NCBI GenBank assembly: GCA_951812505.1
Contig: CATOSI010000001.1
Location: forward strand, 434,001-498,000
Source: an uncultured Dehalococcoidia bacterium
GTDB lineage: Bacteria > Chloroflexota > Dehalococcoidia > Lucifugimonadales > UBA1123
Direction: 5' to 3'
Length of the DNA stretch: 64,000 nucleotides
Position 1 is the first letter of the stretch. Each line of letters opens with the position of its first letter. Positions 36,507 to 45,307 of the stretch are shown piece by piece. The notes below the pieces were generated by a model. It was not told the origin of the DNA. It saw nothing but the letters and a program-made list of their open reading frames with translations, and made no database searches. The translations under genes and the position numbers were made by a program.

Positions 36507-37643
36507 TTATGGAGACGCGACTTCAATCTCGAAGTCGAACCTCTGGTCTCCGACCGTCGCTGAAACTTGCCTGGTTGCCCTGTTCACCGGATACACTCCG
36601 GGCGACGCGATGATTCTGCCCCCCGAGTCCAGAGCCGTGAACGCGCCGCTGTCTGAGCGTACCGAAATGGCACCCGTCAGGTCGAGACCGACGTGCGCTT
36701 TTAATTCCGCTATCATCAACTCCTGAATCATATAGATAGCGTGGGCCTCCTCGACCGACACATATTCGAAACGGATCTTTGCCCCCGGCATCGCCTGGGC
36801 CAGCAGTCCGATGTCCGCGCTCACCACTGTCGCTATCTTGGTGTAGCCACCCGTTGTGCCCCGATCCGCCAGCAGGACGATAGGCGTTCCGCTGCCCGGC
36901 ACCTGCACCGAGCCCAATGCTGTACCGTCCGAAACTATGTCCGCGCCGTCGACATGCTCAATGGTCGGCCCCTCCAGTCGGCAGCCTGTCCTGTCCGTGT
37001 CATTCGAGACCGTGTACTCCGAACTAAGCAGCGTGGAAACGCCCACCTCGGTGAACGAATCGTTCTGCGGGCCGAGCACAACTCTCAGCGTAAACTGTTG
37101 CTCATAGGTGGGCTGCCTGCTGAACTCAGTCGGCAGTCTGTTGGGTAGGGGAATGGAAGAATGATGGGAATCTCCGGTGGAAAGAATATCTCCCGGCATT
37201 AGAGCCCGCCCTTCGAATCCGCCGAACTCGCCCTTTATATCGGTGGACCTGCTGTTCATCAGGAGTGGAACGTCAATTCCGCCCGCGACAGCAAGATAGG
37301 CCCTCAGACCGTCTCTTGGAGCTCCGAAACTCAATATCGAGCCCGACGGAGCGTTGACCGACTCCCAGGCGGGAATGGGGATTCCGCCCAACGTTGGTTC
37401 GAGGTCTGCGCCGACAACCGAAATGGTCGTGTCGGCGACAAACCTGATGGTAGGTCCTATTGCCGTGATTTCGAGCCCTGCCAGGTGGTCGCGATTCCCG
37501 ACCAGAACGTTGGCAATCCGGAGGGAAACGCTGTCCAAAGCTCCGCACACGGGAATGCCGTATTTCTGGAATCCGAAACGCCCCAGGTCCTGTACGGTGG
37601 TCAGCAGACCGGGAGAGACTATTTCCAGGGTTGGAGTTGCCAT
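36507..37643 (-). CDS. pxpC: 5-oxoprolinase subunit C (KipA-like)
   Basis: The product is 378 aa. The ATG at 37643 shares one base with the pxpB stop (TAATG). It begins LEIVSPGLLTTVQDLGRFG, the family opening, then GIPVCGALDSVSLRIAN and FGAPRDGLRAYLAVAGGI. The C-terminal half has GTPIVLLADRGTTGGYTKIATV. PxpC with PxpB and PxpA forms an ATP-dependent 5-oxoprolinase that recycles pyroglutamate to glutamate. It is one of three adjacent subunit genes. Confidence 0.93.
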   Translation of the reverse strand: MATPTLEIVSPGLLTTVQDLGRFGFQKYGIPVCGALDSVSLRIANVLVGNRDHLAGLEITAIGPTIRFVADTTISVVGADLEPTLGGIPIPAWESVNAPSGSILSFGAPRDGLRAYLAVAGGIDVPLLMNSRSTDIKGEFGGFEGRALMPGDILSTGDSHHSSIPLPNRLPTEFSRQPTYEQQFTLRVVLGPQNDSFTEVGVSTLLSSEYTVSNDTDRTGCRLEGPTIEHVDGADIVSDGTALGSVQVPGSGTPIVLLADRGTTGGYTKIATVVSADIGLLAQAMPGAKIRFEYVSVEEAHAIYMIQELMIAELKAHVGLDLTGAISVRSDSGAFTALDSGGRIIASPGVYPVNRATRQVSATVGDQRFDFEIEVASP

Positions 37644-38374
37644 TACACTTGCCGGGTTGTTACAGAGTAGCTGCCGTCCCGAACTCGTTCCTCGATCTCC
37701 AGGAAGGCATTCTCGTCTGCCAATGGTACAAAGCAAACGCGGTCTCCGGCATTGATTATTGCCGGCGGATCTGACTCCGGCTCAAATAGCTTCAGAGGCG
37801 TTCTGCCAATTAGTTGCCATCCTCCGGGACTGGCAACCGGATACGCGCCTGTCTGAGTCTCCGCGATTCCTACCGAACCTCCCGGAATCAGCGTTCTTGG
37901 AGTCGTCAGTCTGGGCGTGTTCAACCTTGGGTCCAGTCCTCCCAGATATGGGAAGCCGGGACTGAATCCCATCGCGTAAACCAGGTAGTCGGTTCCCGAA
38001 TGTGTCGCGATGACCTCTGATTCCGTCATCCGTGCGTTTTCTGCGACAAAGCCAATGTCTGGTCCAAACTCTCCACCGTACAGTGTCGGTATCTCTACAA
38101 TTCTTTGGCCCCCAGACTCGACCGTCTCGCTCAGGTCCAACGACAGAATCGCATTTTGCAGGTCGCCAGGATGTGCGAGCAAGGGTTCGTAGTGCACTAT
38201 TAGCGACCTGTATGTCGGCACCAGTTCGACCACTCCGTCCAGATCGGCGCGTTCTATAGCGGAGGTCGCTCTGTGAACGAGCGCGTTCACCTCTGGATCA
38301 ATTTCGGACCCAAACTGTACGACAAATGCCCGGTCTCCAGACGGAAGGAAGACTGGCTTGCGGTCCGATGTCAT
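37643..38374 (-). CDS. pxpB: 5-oxoprolinase subunit B (KipI-like)
   Basis: The product is 243 aa. It has FLPSGDRAFVVQFG at the N-terminus, YRSLIVHYEPL, IPTLYGGEFGPD, and the strongly conserved YAMGFSPGFPYLGGLD and GGSVGIAETQTGAYPVASPGGWQLIGRTP. It starts two bases after pxpA and overlaps pxpC by one base, so the three genes are tightly coupled. Confidence 0.94.
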   Translation of the reverse strand: MTSDRKPVFLPSGDRAFVVQFGSEIDPEVNALVHRATSAIERADLDGVVELVPTYRSLIVHYEPLLAHPGDLQNAILSLDLSETVESGGQRIVEIPTLYGGEFGPDIGFVAENARMTESEVIATHSGTDYLVYAMGFSPGFPYLGGLDPRLNTPRLTTPRTLIPGGSVGIAETQTGAYPVASPGGWQLIGRTPLKLFEPESDPPAIINAGDRVCFVPLADENAFLEIEERVRDGSYSVTTRQV

Positions 38375-38376
38375 CG

Positions 38377-39141
38377 CTAGACCAGTTCTCCCAGCGGCTT
38401 GATCTCGACACCTTCGTCTTCCAACGCCTGCTTCAGCGCCCTCGCCATCTCAACCGCTCCTGGAGTATCACCGTGAAGGCACAGACTGTCCGCCTGTACT
38501 TCGATCACGTCCCCGGTTATCGCTCGGGCCTTTCCATCCCGCACCATCTGAAGGCTACGCTCCACGACCTCGTCAGTGTCATGAATAACCGAGCCGGGCT
38601 TCGACCTAGATACGAGCGTGCCGTCCGGATTCAGGGCGCGGTCCGCGAAAACCTCGCGTCCCACTCTCAGTCCCATGTCTTCGGCGATGGCGACCCACTT
38701 CGATCCAGCGAGAGCGAGTAGCGCGACACTGTCATCAACTTCGAGCACCGCTTCGCAAATCGCCCTGGCCAGATCGTCATCGTCCACAGCCATGTTGTAC
38801 ATGGCCCCATGCGGCTTAACGTGCTGGAGCTGCCTGGATTCTGTGAATGCCTGGAGGGCCCCCATCTGGTAGATTACGTCGTTTTTCGCCTCGTCCGGGG
38901 AGACGATCATGTTTCTTCTGCCGAATCCGGCAAGGTCGGGAAAACTGGGATGAGCGCCGATTGCCACGCCCTGTTCTTCCGCCAGCCTGACGGTCTCGCG
39001 CATCCAGTTCGGATCGCCAGCGTGGAACCCGCACGCTATGTTCGCCGATGTAATGTACTTGATGACTTCTTCGTCGTATCCCATCTTGTACATTCCAAAG
39101 CTCTCGCCCATGTCGCAGTTGAAATCTATTTGGTTGCCCAT
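38377..39141 (-). CDS. pxpA: 5-oxoprolinase subunit A (LamB/YcsF family)
   Basis: The product is 254 aa from the ATG at 39141, with GAGGGAGAGG directly upstream; the longer frame to 39183 lacks support. It begins IDFNCDMGESFGMY, then ANIACGFHAGDP, IGAHPSFPDLAGFGRR, and VKPHGAMYNMA, all diagnostic of the YcsF-type beta/alpha barrel. The C-terminal DSLCLHGDTPGAV is also conserved. It is the first gene of the pxpA-pxpB-pxpC-panE-like operon. Confidence 0.95.
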   Translation of the reverse strand: MGNQIDFNCDMGESFGMYKMGYDEEVIKYITSANIACGFHAGDPNWMRETVRLAEEQGVAIGAHPSFPDLAGFGRRNMIVSPDEAKNDVIYQMGALQAFTESRQLQHVKPHGAMYNMAVDDDDLARAICEAVLEVDDSVALLALAGSKWVAIAEDMGLRVGREVFADRALNPDGTLVSRSKPGSVIHDTDEVVERSLQMVRDGKARAITGDVIEVQADSLCLHGDTPGAVEMARALKQALEDEGVEIKPLGELV

Positions 39142-39668
39142 GCCTCTCCCTCGCGATGAAGACGTATTATCCCGGTAGCACAATTATATCCGCAGGTCGC
39201 TGAACAATCCACAGCCGTCTTCTAGAGACAATTGCAAAAGCCCGTCGCGGTATCCAGTCGTCATTCCCGCGAAGGCGGGAATCCAGAGGTGGAGGGGCGT
39301 CCACCCAACTATGAATTTGCCTATCTACTCATCCACTCAGACCTCGGAGACGAAGTGGACCAGGGTTTCGCAAAGGTCTCCGTTCTATAGCACCGCTACA
39401 CAACCGCCCTTCCATGTGCTACAATACCCGCATGACAGAACAATAGTGCTTAAACATAGGTGATAACTTATCTATAAAGCCCGACCGACACGGAAAAACC
39501 TTCTATACTGGTGAATACAGGTCTTTGCAGGTGAAATGCAAGTATCAGACCTCTCCAGCGGGCGACCAGCAGATCACTTGCAGACTCACCAGATTGCAAT
39601 TTGAGACCATAACCACGAATATATGATTCTTTCCCTGATACGTCCCGTCCCTGACACAGGAGAACCGA
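39142..39668. other. 527-bp intergenic region
   Basis: This region lies between divergent pxpA and the GNAT gene. It contains one canonical ATTCCCGC repeat (39259-39291) and TGTGCTACAATAC near 39415-39427, which reads as an extended -10 box and also occurs at 1348-1360. No convincing small gene or RNA was seen. Confidence 0.5.
39259..39291. repeat. Dispersed palindromic repeat, canonical copy
   Basis: CGTCATTCCCGCGAAGGCGG followed by GAATCCAGAGGTGG. The arms ATTCCCGC and GCGGGAAT are perfect. It is a solo core without the MITE ends. Confidence 0.85.
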
Positions 39669-40208
39669 TTGAGTGACCTTCCGCCGCAGCAACTCAGCAT
39701 GATTATCACCGCCGAGTCCGCCGGTCATGTGCCTGCGACCTCTCCGGCGCCCGGCTTTAGCCTCCGCCCTTACCGAGCTGGAGACGAGGACTCCTGGGTC
39801 GAATTGATTAACACCGGAGAATTCGGTTCCGACTGGGACCGTGCCCATTTCGACGAGTACATGGCCGGGCCCGAGCGCATGGCCGGATCGAGAGTCGCAG
39901 TTCGAGACGGAACGATTGTCGCCGCAACGTTCGCCTCCATTCAGCCCGATATGGACAACACCGGTCGCGTTGACTTCGTCACGAGCCTGCCTGAGTATCG
40001 CGGGCTGGGACTGGGCAGGCTGGTCTGCAGCGCGGTTGTACTCTACCTGGTTGACAAAGGATACACCCGCGTTATTCTGTTCACCGACGACTGGCGACTT
40101 CCCGCCATCGGACTCTACCTGTCAATGGGCTTCGAGCCTCAGATGACCCGCGAGGATATGCCCGACAGATGGGAGACGGTCAAGCATAATTTGGAGGCGA
40201 GCGGATGA
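39669..40208 (+). CDS. GNAT-family N-acetyltransferase
   Basis: The product is 179 aa. The TTG start is chosen because AGGAGA lies six bases upstream. The GNAT fold begins FSLRPYRAGDEDSWVELIN. The acetyl-CoA motif A is DFVTSLPEYRGLGLGRLV (R/Q-x-x-G-x-G/A at about residues 118-124), followed by FTDDWRLPAIGLYLSMGF. It may modify a small amine; the substrate is unknown. It overlaps the next gene by four bases (ATGA), so both are translated together. Confidence 0.85.
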   Translation: MSDLPPQQLSMIITAESAGHVPATSPAPGFSLRPYRAGDEDSWVELINTGEFGSDWDRAHFDEYMAGPERMAGSRVAVRDGTIVAATFASIQPDMDNTGRVDFVTSLPEYRGLGLGRLVCSAVVLYLVDKGYTRVILFTDDWRLPAIGLYLSMGFEPQMTREDMPDRWETVKHNLEASG

Positions 40209-41215
40209 GAGAACTCAGGCTGGGACTGGCCGGACTCGGTCACGGCGGGACGGTGCTGGGCGCGAACCGCTCCGACATCCCGATAAGGGTCACCGCGCTC
40301 TGCGACACCAATGAAGAGCGACTCGAAACGGTCGTCGGAGAATATGGCATCGAGGACGTTTCCACCGACTTCGACGAGCTTGCTCAGCACCCGGATATTG
40401 ACATAGTGGGCATATATACTCCCGGCCCTCTGCACGCGGAACAGATACTCACCGCGCTGGATGCAGGTAAGCATGTCATGGTGACGAAATCCATGGTTTA
40501 CACTATGGAAGAGGCTGAGCGGGTTGTGGAGGCAGTGGACAGGACCGGCTTGACGCTACTCGTAACCCAGACCATGCGAGGCCGATACGACTTCATGGAA
40601 GCCAAGCGCTTGTGCGACGCCGGAACTATAGGCGACCTGTTCATGGCGGAGGCGCACTACGTCCACGACCTTCGTCCAGTTTACGAGCAGACACCCTGGC
40701 GCGTCAGTATGCCGCAGGACTTGATTCTTGGAGGCGCTTGTCACCCCATAGATCTGCTCCGCTGGTTTATGGGCGACATCGCGGAAGTTCAATGCTACGG
40801 TATCAGGAGCGGTGTATCTCCAGACTATCCTCAGGAAGACACATTCGTCATAAACGTCAAATTCGCCAGCGGAAAGATTGGCAGGGTCGCCAACTTTCTG
40901 GGCGTCATACACACGCCCGGCGTACCCATGAACAGCTTGTCGGTGTATGGAACCAGGGGCACGATTCTGGACAACAAAATACGTCTGGACGCCGACGAAT
41001 GGCTTCCGCAGCGTACTTATTCGATAGAGTATCCGCCTGCCGGCGGGCACCGTGGCGAGATGATGGTGATGCTTCAGCACATGGCGGACTGTGTTCTCAA
41101 CGGCGCGACCCCGTGGGTGGGAGCGAGAGAGGGCGCTCGTGTCGTATCCACCGGACTGGCCTGTTGGGATTCGCTTAGATCGGGCGGTCCCGCAGAAGTT
41201 CGCAACGAATTCTAA
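40205..41215 (+). CDS. Gfo/Idh/MocA-family oxidoreductase
   Basis: The product is 336 aa. An N-terminal Rossmann domain opens LRLGLAGLGHGGTVLG. IVGIYTPGPLHAEQILTALDAGKHVMVTKS carries the usual E-K-P position as T-K-S with the catalytic Lys kept. LGGACHPIDLLRWFMGD is the C-terminal domain motif with the active-site His. The family oxidises or reduces sugars and related polyols using NAD(P). It is coupled to the GNAT gene. Confidence 0.88.
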   Translation: MRELRLGLAGLGHGGTVLGANRSDIPIRVTALCDTNEERLETVVGEYGIEDVSTDFDELAQHPDIDIVGIYTPGPLHAEQILTALDAGKHVMVTKSMVYTMEEAERVVEAVDRTGLTLLVTQTMRGRYDFMEAKRLCDAGTIGDLFMAEAHYVHDLRPVYEQTPWRVSMPQDLILGGACHPIDLLRWFMGDIAEVQCYGIRSGVSPDYPQEDTFVINVKFASGKIGRVANFLGVIHTPGVPMNSLSVYGTRGTILDNKIRLDADEWLPQRTYSIEYPPAGGHRGEMMVMLQHMADCVLNGATPWVGAREGARVVSTGLACWDSLRSGGPAEVRNEF

Positions 41216-41261
41216 GCATCGCTATCGAGAATCAAAATCAAACACTGGAAGACGGTGAAAC

Positions 41262-42062
41262 ATGGGTGACAAAGAAAGAGTAAAAAAGGCGGGCGAATAT
41301 CTTGCCACCGAGTACAAAGCAGAAAGGCCTCTGGACATCATGCGGCAGGATTTCGCGCCCCGCTCCCAGGCAGAGGCATACGCAATTCAGCACGTATTCC
41401 AGTCTTGCATGACGGCCGTGAGAGGTCCGGCTGTCGGTTACAAGATCGCATATACGAACGCGATAATGCGGGAGAGATCGGGCGTAAACGCTCCCTGCTC
41501 AGGTCGAATACTGTCCAAAGGCGTGCTCGACTCTCCCGCCACAGTGCGGAGAGCGGAATTCCTCCGACTGGGTGTCGAGTGCGAAGTCGCGGTCAGGATG
41601 GCATCTGAGTTACCGGCGTCGGGAGCACCGTACTCGCGCGAGGACATCACCGACGCAATAGAGTGGCTTGCCGTTTCCTTCGAGGTCATTGACGGACGCC
41701 CGGGAGCAGACGCCGAGGGACAGGACCCGGCCTTGAAGGCGATTGTCACCAACATCAGCAACGCCGGTGCGGTAATGGGCGAACCGGTCGCCAATTGGCG
41801 AGACATTGATCTTCCCGCGTCACGAGGACGTCTCATAGTCAATGGGGAGTTGATAGGGGAGGGCGTTGGTTCTGACGTTCTGGGACACCCGGTAGAACCC
41901 GTCGCCTGGCTCGCCAATAATCTTGCTGACATGGGTCAGAGTTTAGAGGCGGGAGCAATTATCCTCACAGGAAGTTTCGTCCCGCCCTACATGCTCGACG
42001 CTGGAGATTCCGCCATCGTCGCCATCGACGGACTTGGCGAAGCCCGCCTGGACGTAATCTGA
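41262..42062 (+). CDS. 2-oxopent-4-enoate hydratase-like protein (FAH superfamily)
   Basis: The product is 266 aa, with GGTGA upstream. It matches MhpD/XylJ-type hydratases: QAEAYAIQHVFQS, VGYKIAYTN, the metal-binding LGVECEVAVRM with Glu, then SFEVIDGR and the C-terminal ILTGSFVPPYMLDAGDSAIV. These add water to 2-hydroxypenta-2,4-dienoate in aromatic meta-cleavage or act as related decarboxylases. Other meta-cleavage genes are not adjacent. It may be co-transcribed with the Gfo/Idh gene. Confidence 0.83.
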   Translation: MGDKERVKKAGEYLATEYKAERPLDIMRQDFAPRSQAEAYAIQHVFQSCMTAVRGPAVGYKIAYTNAIMRERSGVNAPCSGRILSKGVLDSPATVRRAEFLRLGVECEVAVRMASELPASGAPYSREDITDAIEWLAVSFEVIDGRPGADAEGQDPALKAIVTNISNAGAVMGEPVANWRDIDLPASRGRLIVNGELIGEGVGSDVLGHPVEPVAWLANNLADMGQSLEAGAIILTGSFVPPYMLDAGDSAIVAIDGLGEARLDVI

Positions 42063-42075
42063 CGGAGGAACTGGT

Positions 42076-43233
42076 CTAGACCAGGGCATTGTGCCCCGTG
42101 AGGTCGCGCCCGAGTATAAGCGTATGGACGTCGTGAGTTCCTTCGTATGTGTCCACGGTTTCGAGATTCAGCATATGCCGGATGGCGGGATGTTCGAGGA
42201 CGATGCCCGATCCGCCCAGGATTTCCCGCGCCGAGCGCGCGGCGTTCAGTGCGGCCCTGACGTTCTCCCGCTTGGCGAGTGAGACCTGGGTGAATCCCAT
42301 CTTGCCCTGGTCCTTGAGAACCGCCAGTCTCCAGGACAGAAGTAATCCCCGTGTGTGGTCCGATACCATGTCCACCAGTTTGTCCTGCACCAACTGTCTC
42401 GCCGCGATTGGCTGCCCGAACGTCTCGCGAGTTTGTGAGAAGTCCAGGGCGTCCTGGTAAACCGCCTCGGTTGCTCCCAGCACTCCCCAGGTTATTCCGT
42501 AGCGCGCCTGTGTCAGGCAGGACAGCGGCCCGCGCAGTCCCGCGACATCTGGCAGCATGGCGCTCGCTGGAACCCGACAGTCCTCCATGACAAGTTCGCT
42601 GGTTACCGATGCCCGCATACTCATCTTGTGCTTGATCGCATTCGCGGTAAAGCCAGACGTGTCGGTCGGCACCAGGAATCCCCGCACGACCTCCTCGTCG
42701 TCGGCTGCCCACACCAGTGCAACGTCCGAGATGTTTCCGTTGGTTATCCACATCTTGGAGCCATTTAGAATGTAGCTCTCGCCATCTTTCGCGGCGCGAG
42801 TCCGCATTGCCCCGGGGTCGGATCCGCCTTCATGCTCGGTGAGTCCGAAGCATCCGATGATTTCCCCTGCCGCCATCTTGGGAAGATACTCGCGCTTCTG
42901 CTCCTCCGAACCGTAGGAGTAGATTGGAAACATCACGAGGGCGCCCTGGACGCTGGCAAAACTCCGAAGCCCGGAATCCACATGCTCCAACTCGTACATG
43001 ATCAGTCCGTAGGAAATGTTGTTTACGCCGGCCGCTCCATACTCCTCAGGCAAGTTCGCGCCGAAGTAGCCCATCTCTCCTAACTTCGGAACCATATGTC
43101 GCGGAAACTCCCCGCGCTCCCAGTAGTCGGCAATGTCCGGCGCGGCCTCGGAGTCCAGAAATTCGCGCGCAGTCGCCTGCACCTGCTTCTCCTCATCGCT
43201 GAGCATGTCCAGTACGTTGTAGTAGTCGAGCAT
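42076..43233 (-). CDS. Acyl-CoA dehydrogenase, glutaryl-CoA dehydrogenase-like
   Basis: The product is 385 aa. It has CFGLTEHEGGSDPGAMRTRA and WITNGNISDVALVWA (FAD and substrate binding), and the C-terminal TVDTYEGTHDVHTLILGRDLTG with the catalytic Glu of YEGTHD. The T-E-H-x-G-G-S-D-P motif and the YEGTHDVH ending are characteristic of glutaryl-CoA dehydrogenase, which oxidises and decarboxylates glutaryl-CoA from lysine, tryptophan or aromatic breakdown. It is convergent with the hydratase gene, with 13 bases between stops. Confidence 0.9.
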   Translation of the reverse strand: MLDYYNVLDMLSDEEKQVQATAREFLDSEAAPDIADYWERGEFPRHMVPKLGEMGYFGANLPEEYGAAGVNNISYGLIMYELEHVDSGLRSFASVQGALVMFPIYSYGSEEQKREYLPKMAAGEIIGCFGLTEHEGGSDPGAMRTRAAKDGESYILNGSKMWITNGNISDVALVWAADDEEVVRGFLVPTDTSGFTANAIKHKMSMRASVTSELVMEDCRVPASAMLPDVAGLRGPLSCLTQARYGITWGVLGATEAVYQDALDFSQTRETFGQPIAARQLVQDKLVDMVSDHTRGLLLSWRLAVLKDQGKMGFTQVSLAKRENVRAALNAARSAREILGGSGIVLEHPAIRHMLNLETVDTYEGTHDVHTLILGRDLTGHNALV

Positions 43234-43323
43234 CTCTTATTTCCTTTTTTGAGAGTGTATTGCGATGATTGTAAGACTAATGCTGCCGCAAGCGGTAGTC
43301 CGTGCAGATAGCTTACGGTCAAA

Positions 43324-43352
43324 TTGACACCCAAAATAGCCGATGCTAACAT
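43324..43352 (+). promoter_or_regulatory. Consensus sigma70-type promoter of the hpn operon
   Basis: TTGACA at 43324-43329 and TAACAT at 43347-43352 are separated by 17 bases. The same boxes and spacing occur in front of the cobalamin riboswitch (61085-61113, minus strand). Transcription from about 43359 rules out the nominal ATG at 43343 and places the hpnC start at 43370. Confidence 0.75.
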
Positions 43353-43369
43353 CGGCCTACAAAAGTGTG

Positions 43370-44290
43370 ATGATGACACGTTTCCAATACGATAACCTGG
43401 TGGAAACTCCCACGATGGTCGGCGCACCTGACCGTCTTAGTGTTGACCAGTCGTACGTTCTGTGTGAGCGCCTCGCCAAAACGCACTACGAAAACTTCTC
43501 TATTGCATCATTCTTGCTTCCGCAAGATAAGCGCAGACACTTCTATGCGATATATGCCTTCTGCCGTTTCGTTGACGACCTGGGCGACGAGTTCGATGGT
43601 GATAGGTTGGGCGCGCTGGACTACTGGCAGAACGAGACCGAAGCCTGCTTTTTCGGCGAGCCGTCTCATCCCTACATGATGGCACTGCGCGACACTATTC
43701 ACTCGTTCGACATACCGAAAGAGCCTCTTCTAAACCTGATAGAGGCCAATCGCATGGACCAAACAATCATGCGCTACCCGACGTACCAGGATCTTGAGCA
43801 CTATTGTCGGCACTCGGCAAATCCCGTCGGACGCCTCGTACTGTACGTGTGCGGATACCGCGACGAGGAACGCCAGCGCCTGTCCGACTATACGTGTACG
43901 GCGCTTCAGCTCACCAACTTCTGGCAGGATGTGTCGCGCGACTATGCCAAGGGACGGATATACATCCCACTTGAGGACATGGAGACGTTCGACTACACGG
44001 AGGAGGAACTAGCGCGTCATGAAGTCACGGACGGCTTCCGGCAACTAATGAGGTTCCAGGTTGAACGCGCGCGGGACCTGTTCGAGAAGGGTTTGCCCTT
44101 GGTTGATTTGGTTGACGATAGGCTCAAGCTGGACATCGCCCTGTTCAGCAAAGGCGGCATGAGCGTGCTGGATAGCATCGAACGGCAGAACTACGACGTT
44201 CTGGGTAAGCGTCCTGTCGCAGGCAAAGGGAAGAAGATGTATCTGCTTCTCAGCACCTTATTGAAGTTGAAGCTGCTGAATAGGGTATGA
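43370..44290 (+). CDS. hpnC: Presqualene diphosphate/squalene synthase HpnC
   Basis: The product is 306 aa from the ATG at 43370, chosen because the promoter -10 box overlaps the earlier ATG at 43343; the leader is only about 11 nt without a clear ribosome site. Trans-isoprenyl synthase motifs are FCRFVDDLGDEFD (first Asp-rich region) and LTNFWQDVSRDYAKGRIYIP (second). HpnC with HpnD and HpnE converts farnesyl diphosphate to squalene through presqualene diphosphate and hydroxysqualene. It is the first gene of hpnC-hpnD-hpnE. Confidence 0.9.
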   Translation: MMTRFQYDNLVETPTMVGAPDRLSVDQSYVLCERLAKTHYENFSIASFLLPQDKRRHFYAIYAFCRFVDDLGDEFDGDRLGALDYWQNETEACFFGEPSHPYMMALRDTIHSFDIPKEPLLNLIEANRMDQTIMRYPTYQDLEHYCRHSANPVGRLVLYVCGYRDEERQRLSDYTCTALQLTNFWQDVSRDYAKGRIYIPLEDMETFDYTEEELARHEVTDGFRQLMRFQVERARDLFEKGLPLVDLVDDRLKLDIALFSKGGMSVLDSIERQNYDVLGKRPVAGKGKKMYLLLSTLLKLKLLNRV

Positions 44291-44299
44291 GGTAGAAAC

Positions 44300-45178
44300 A
44301 TGGCAAGCGACTTCGACCGGGCCTATGACTACTGCCAGCGTATAGCGAAGACCCACGCCAAGAACTTCTATTACGCCTTTCGCACCCTCCCTCTGGCGAA
44401 ACGTCGGGCGATTTATGCCGTCTATGCATTCTGTCGGTATTGCGACGACGTGGCTGACGAAGACCTTCCACCGGATGAGAAGAGAAGATTGCTGGAACAG
44501 ACGCGCAGTCGCCTGTACGATCAGAGCCTTTCATCTCAGGATCCTGTATTCGTCGCGCTCGAGAACGTTATTCAAGACTTTGAAATCCCGCGTCGGTACT
44601 TTGAGGATGTGATCCGGGGTGTGGAGATGGACTTAGAAGTGTCCCGCTTCCAGACTTTCGACGAATTGCGGGAGTACTGCTACCTGGTGGCTTCCACGGT
44701 CGGTCTCATTTGTATTGAGATATTCGGATATGACGACCCGGTTGCAAGCGAATACGCCGTTGACTTCGGAATTGCAATGCAGTTGACAAACGTAATGCGG
44801 GACGTAAAAGAGGATGCCGAAAGAGACCGTATCTACCTGCCTCTCGACGACATTGACCAATTCGGCTACTCGGAACAGGACCTCATGAACGGGCGCAACA
44901 ACGATAACTTCCGTTCGCTGATGGGCTTCGAGGCAGCCCGCGCGAGGCGTTATTTCGACTCCGGCGCGAGACTATTCCCGCTACTGTCTCGGGAGTCGCG
45001 TGCCTGTGCTGCTGTTCTTCACCAACTGTACAGCAGAATTCTGGACAGGATGGAATCCTCAGGCTACGACGTATTCGAGCGTCGCATTGGGCTGAGCGTC
45101 TGCGAGAAACTGCTGCTGGTTGCCAGGCTCTGGGCAGGAAATGTAACTCCCAGCCTTGCCATTCGGCGTGGCAGTTAG
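44300..45178 (+). CDS. hpnD: Presqualene diphosphate synthase HpnD
   Basis: The product is 292 aa, with GAGGT before the ATG and nine bases after the hpnC stop. It has AKNFYYAFRTLPLAKRRAIYAVYAFCRYCDDVADE (first Asp motif) and LTNVMRDVKEDAERDRIYLP (second). It is homologous to hpnC and phytoene synthases. In the characterised pathway HpnD condenses two farnesyl diphosphates to presqualene diphosphate. MITE copy 2 begins ten bases after its stop. Confidence 0.9.
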   Translation: MASDFDRAYDYCQRIAKTHAKNFYYAFRTLPLAKRRAIYAVYAFCRYCDDVADEDLPPDEKRRLLEQTRSRLYDQSLSSQDPVFVALENVIQDFEIPRRYFEDVIRGVEMDLEVSRFQTFDELREYCYLVASTVGLICIEIFGYDDPVASEYAVDFGIAMQLTNVMRDVKEDAERDRIYLPLDDIDQFGYSEQDLMNGRNNDNFRSLMGFEAARARRYFDSGARLFPLLSRESRACAAVLHQLYSRILDRMESSGYDVFERRIGLSVCEKLLLVARLWAGNVTPSLAIRRGS

Positions 45179-45187
45179 TGGAGACTC

Positions 45188-45307
45188 TAGTACCGCGTCC
45201 GCATGAATGTGACATACTCAAATTCACCCATTCGTCATTCCCGCGAAGGCGGGAACCCAGGGGTGGGGCAGGCCCATAAATGTCAAAACTAGCTGGACGC
45301 CGTACTA
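45188..45307 (+). mobile_element. MITE-like element copy 2 (between hpnD and hpnE)
   Basis: 120 bp. The ends are TAGTACCGCGTCC and the complement of TAGTACGGCGTCC, a 13-bp inverted repeat with one mismatch. It contains GACATACTC and the ATTCCCGCGAAGGCGGGAA core. It encodes nothing. Its right end covers the proposed ATG of hpnE (45280) and its first nine codons. Flanking and terminal TA dinucleotides are compatible with an IS630/mariner-type target. Confidence 0.8.

Noticed and set aside
39468..39848. 126-codon minus-strand frame
   Set aside because: It overlaps the start of the GNAT gene, which has a good ribosome site and clear family motifs.
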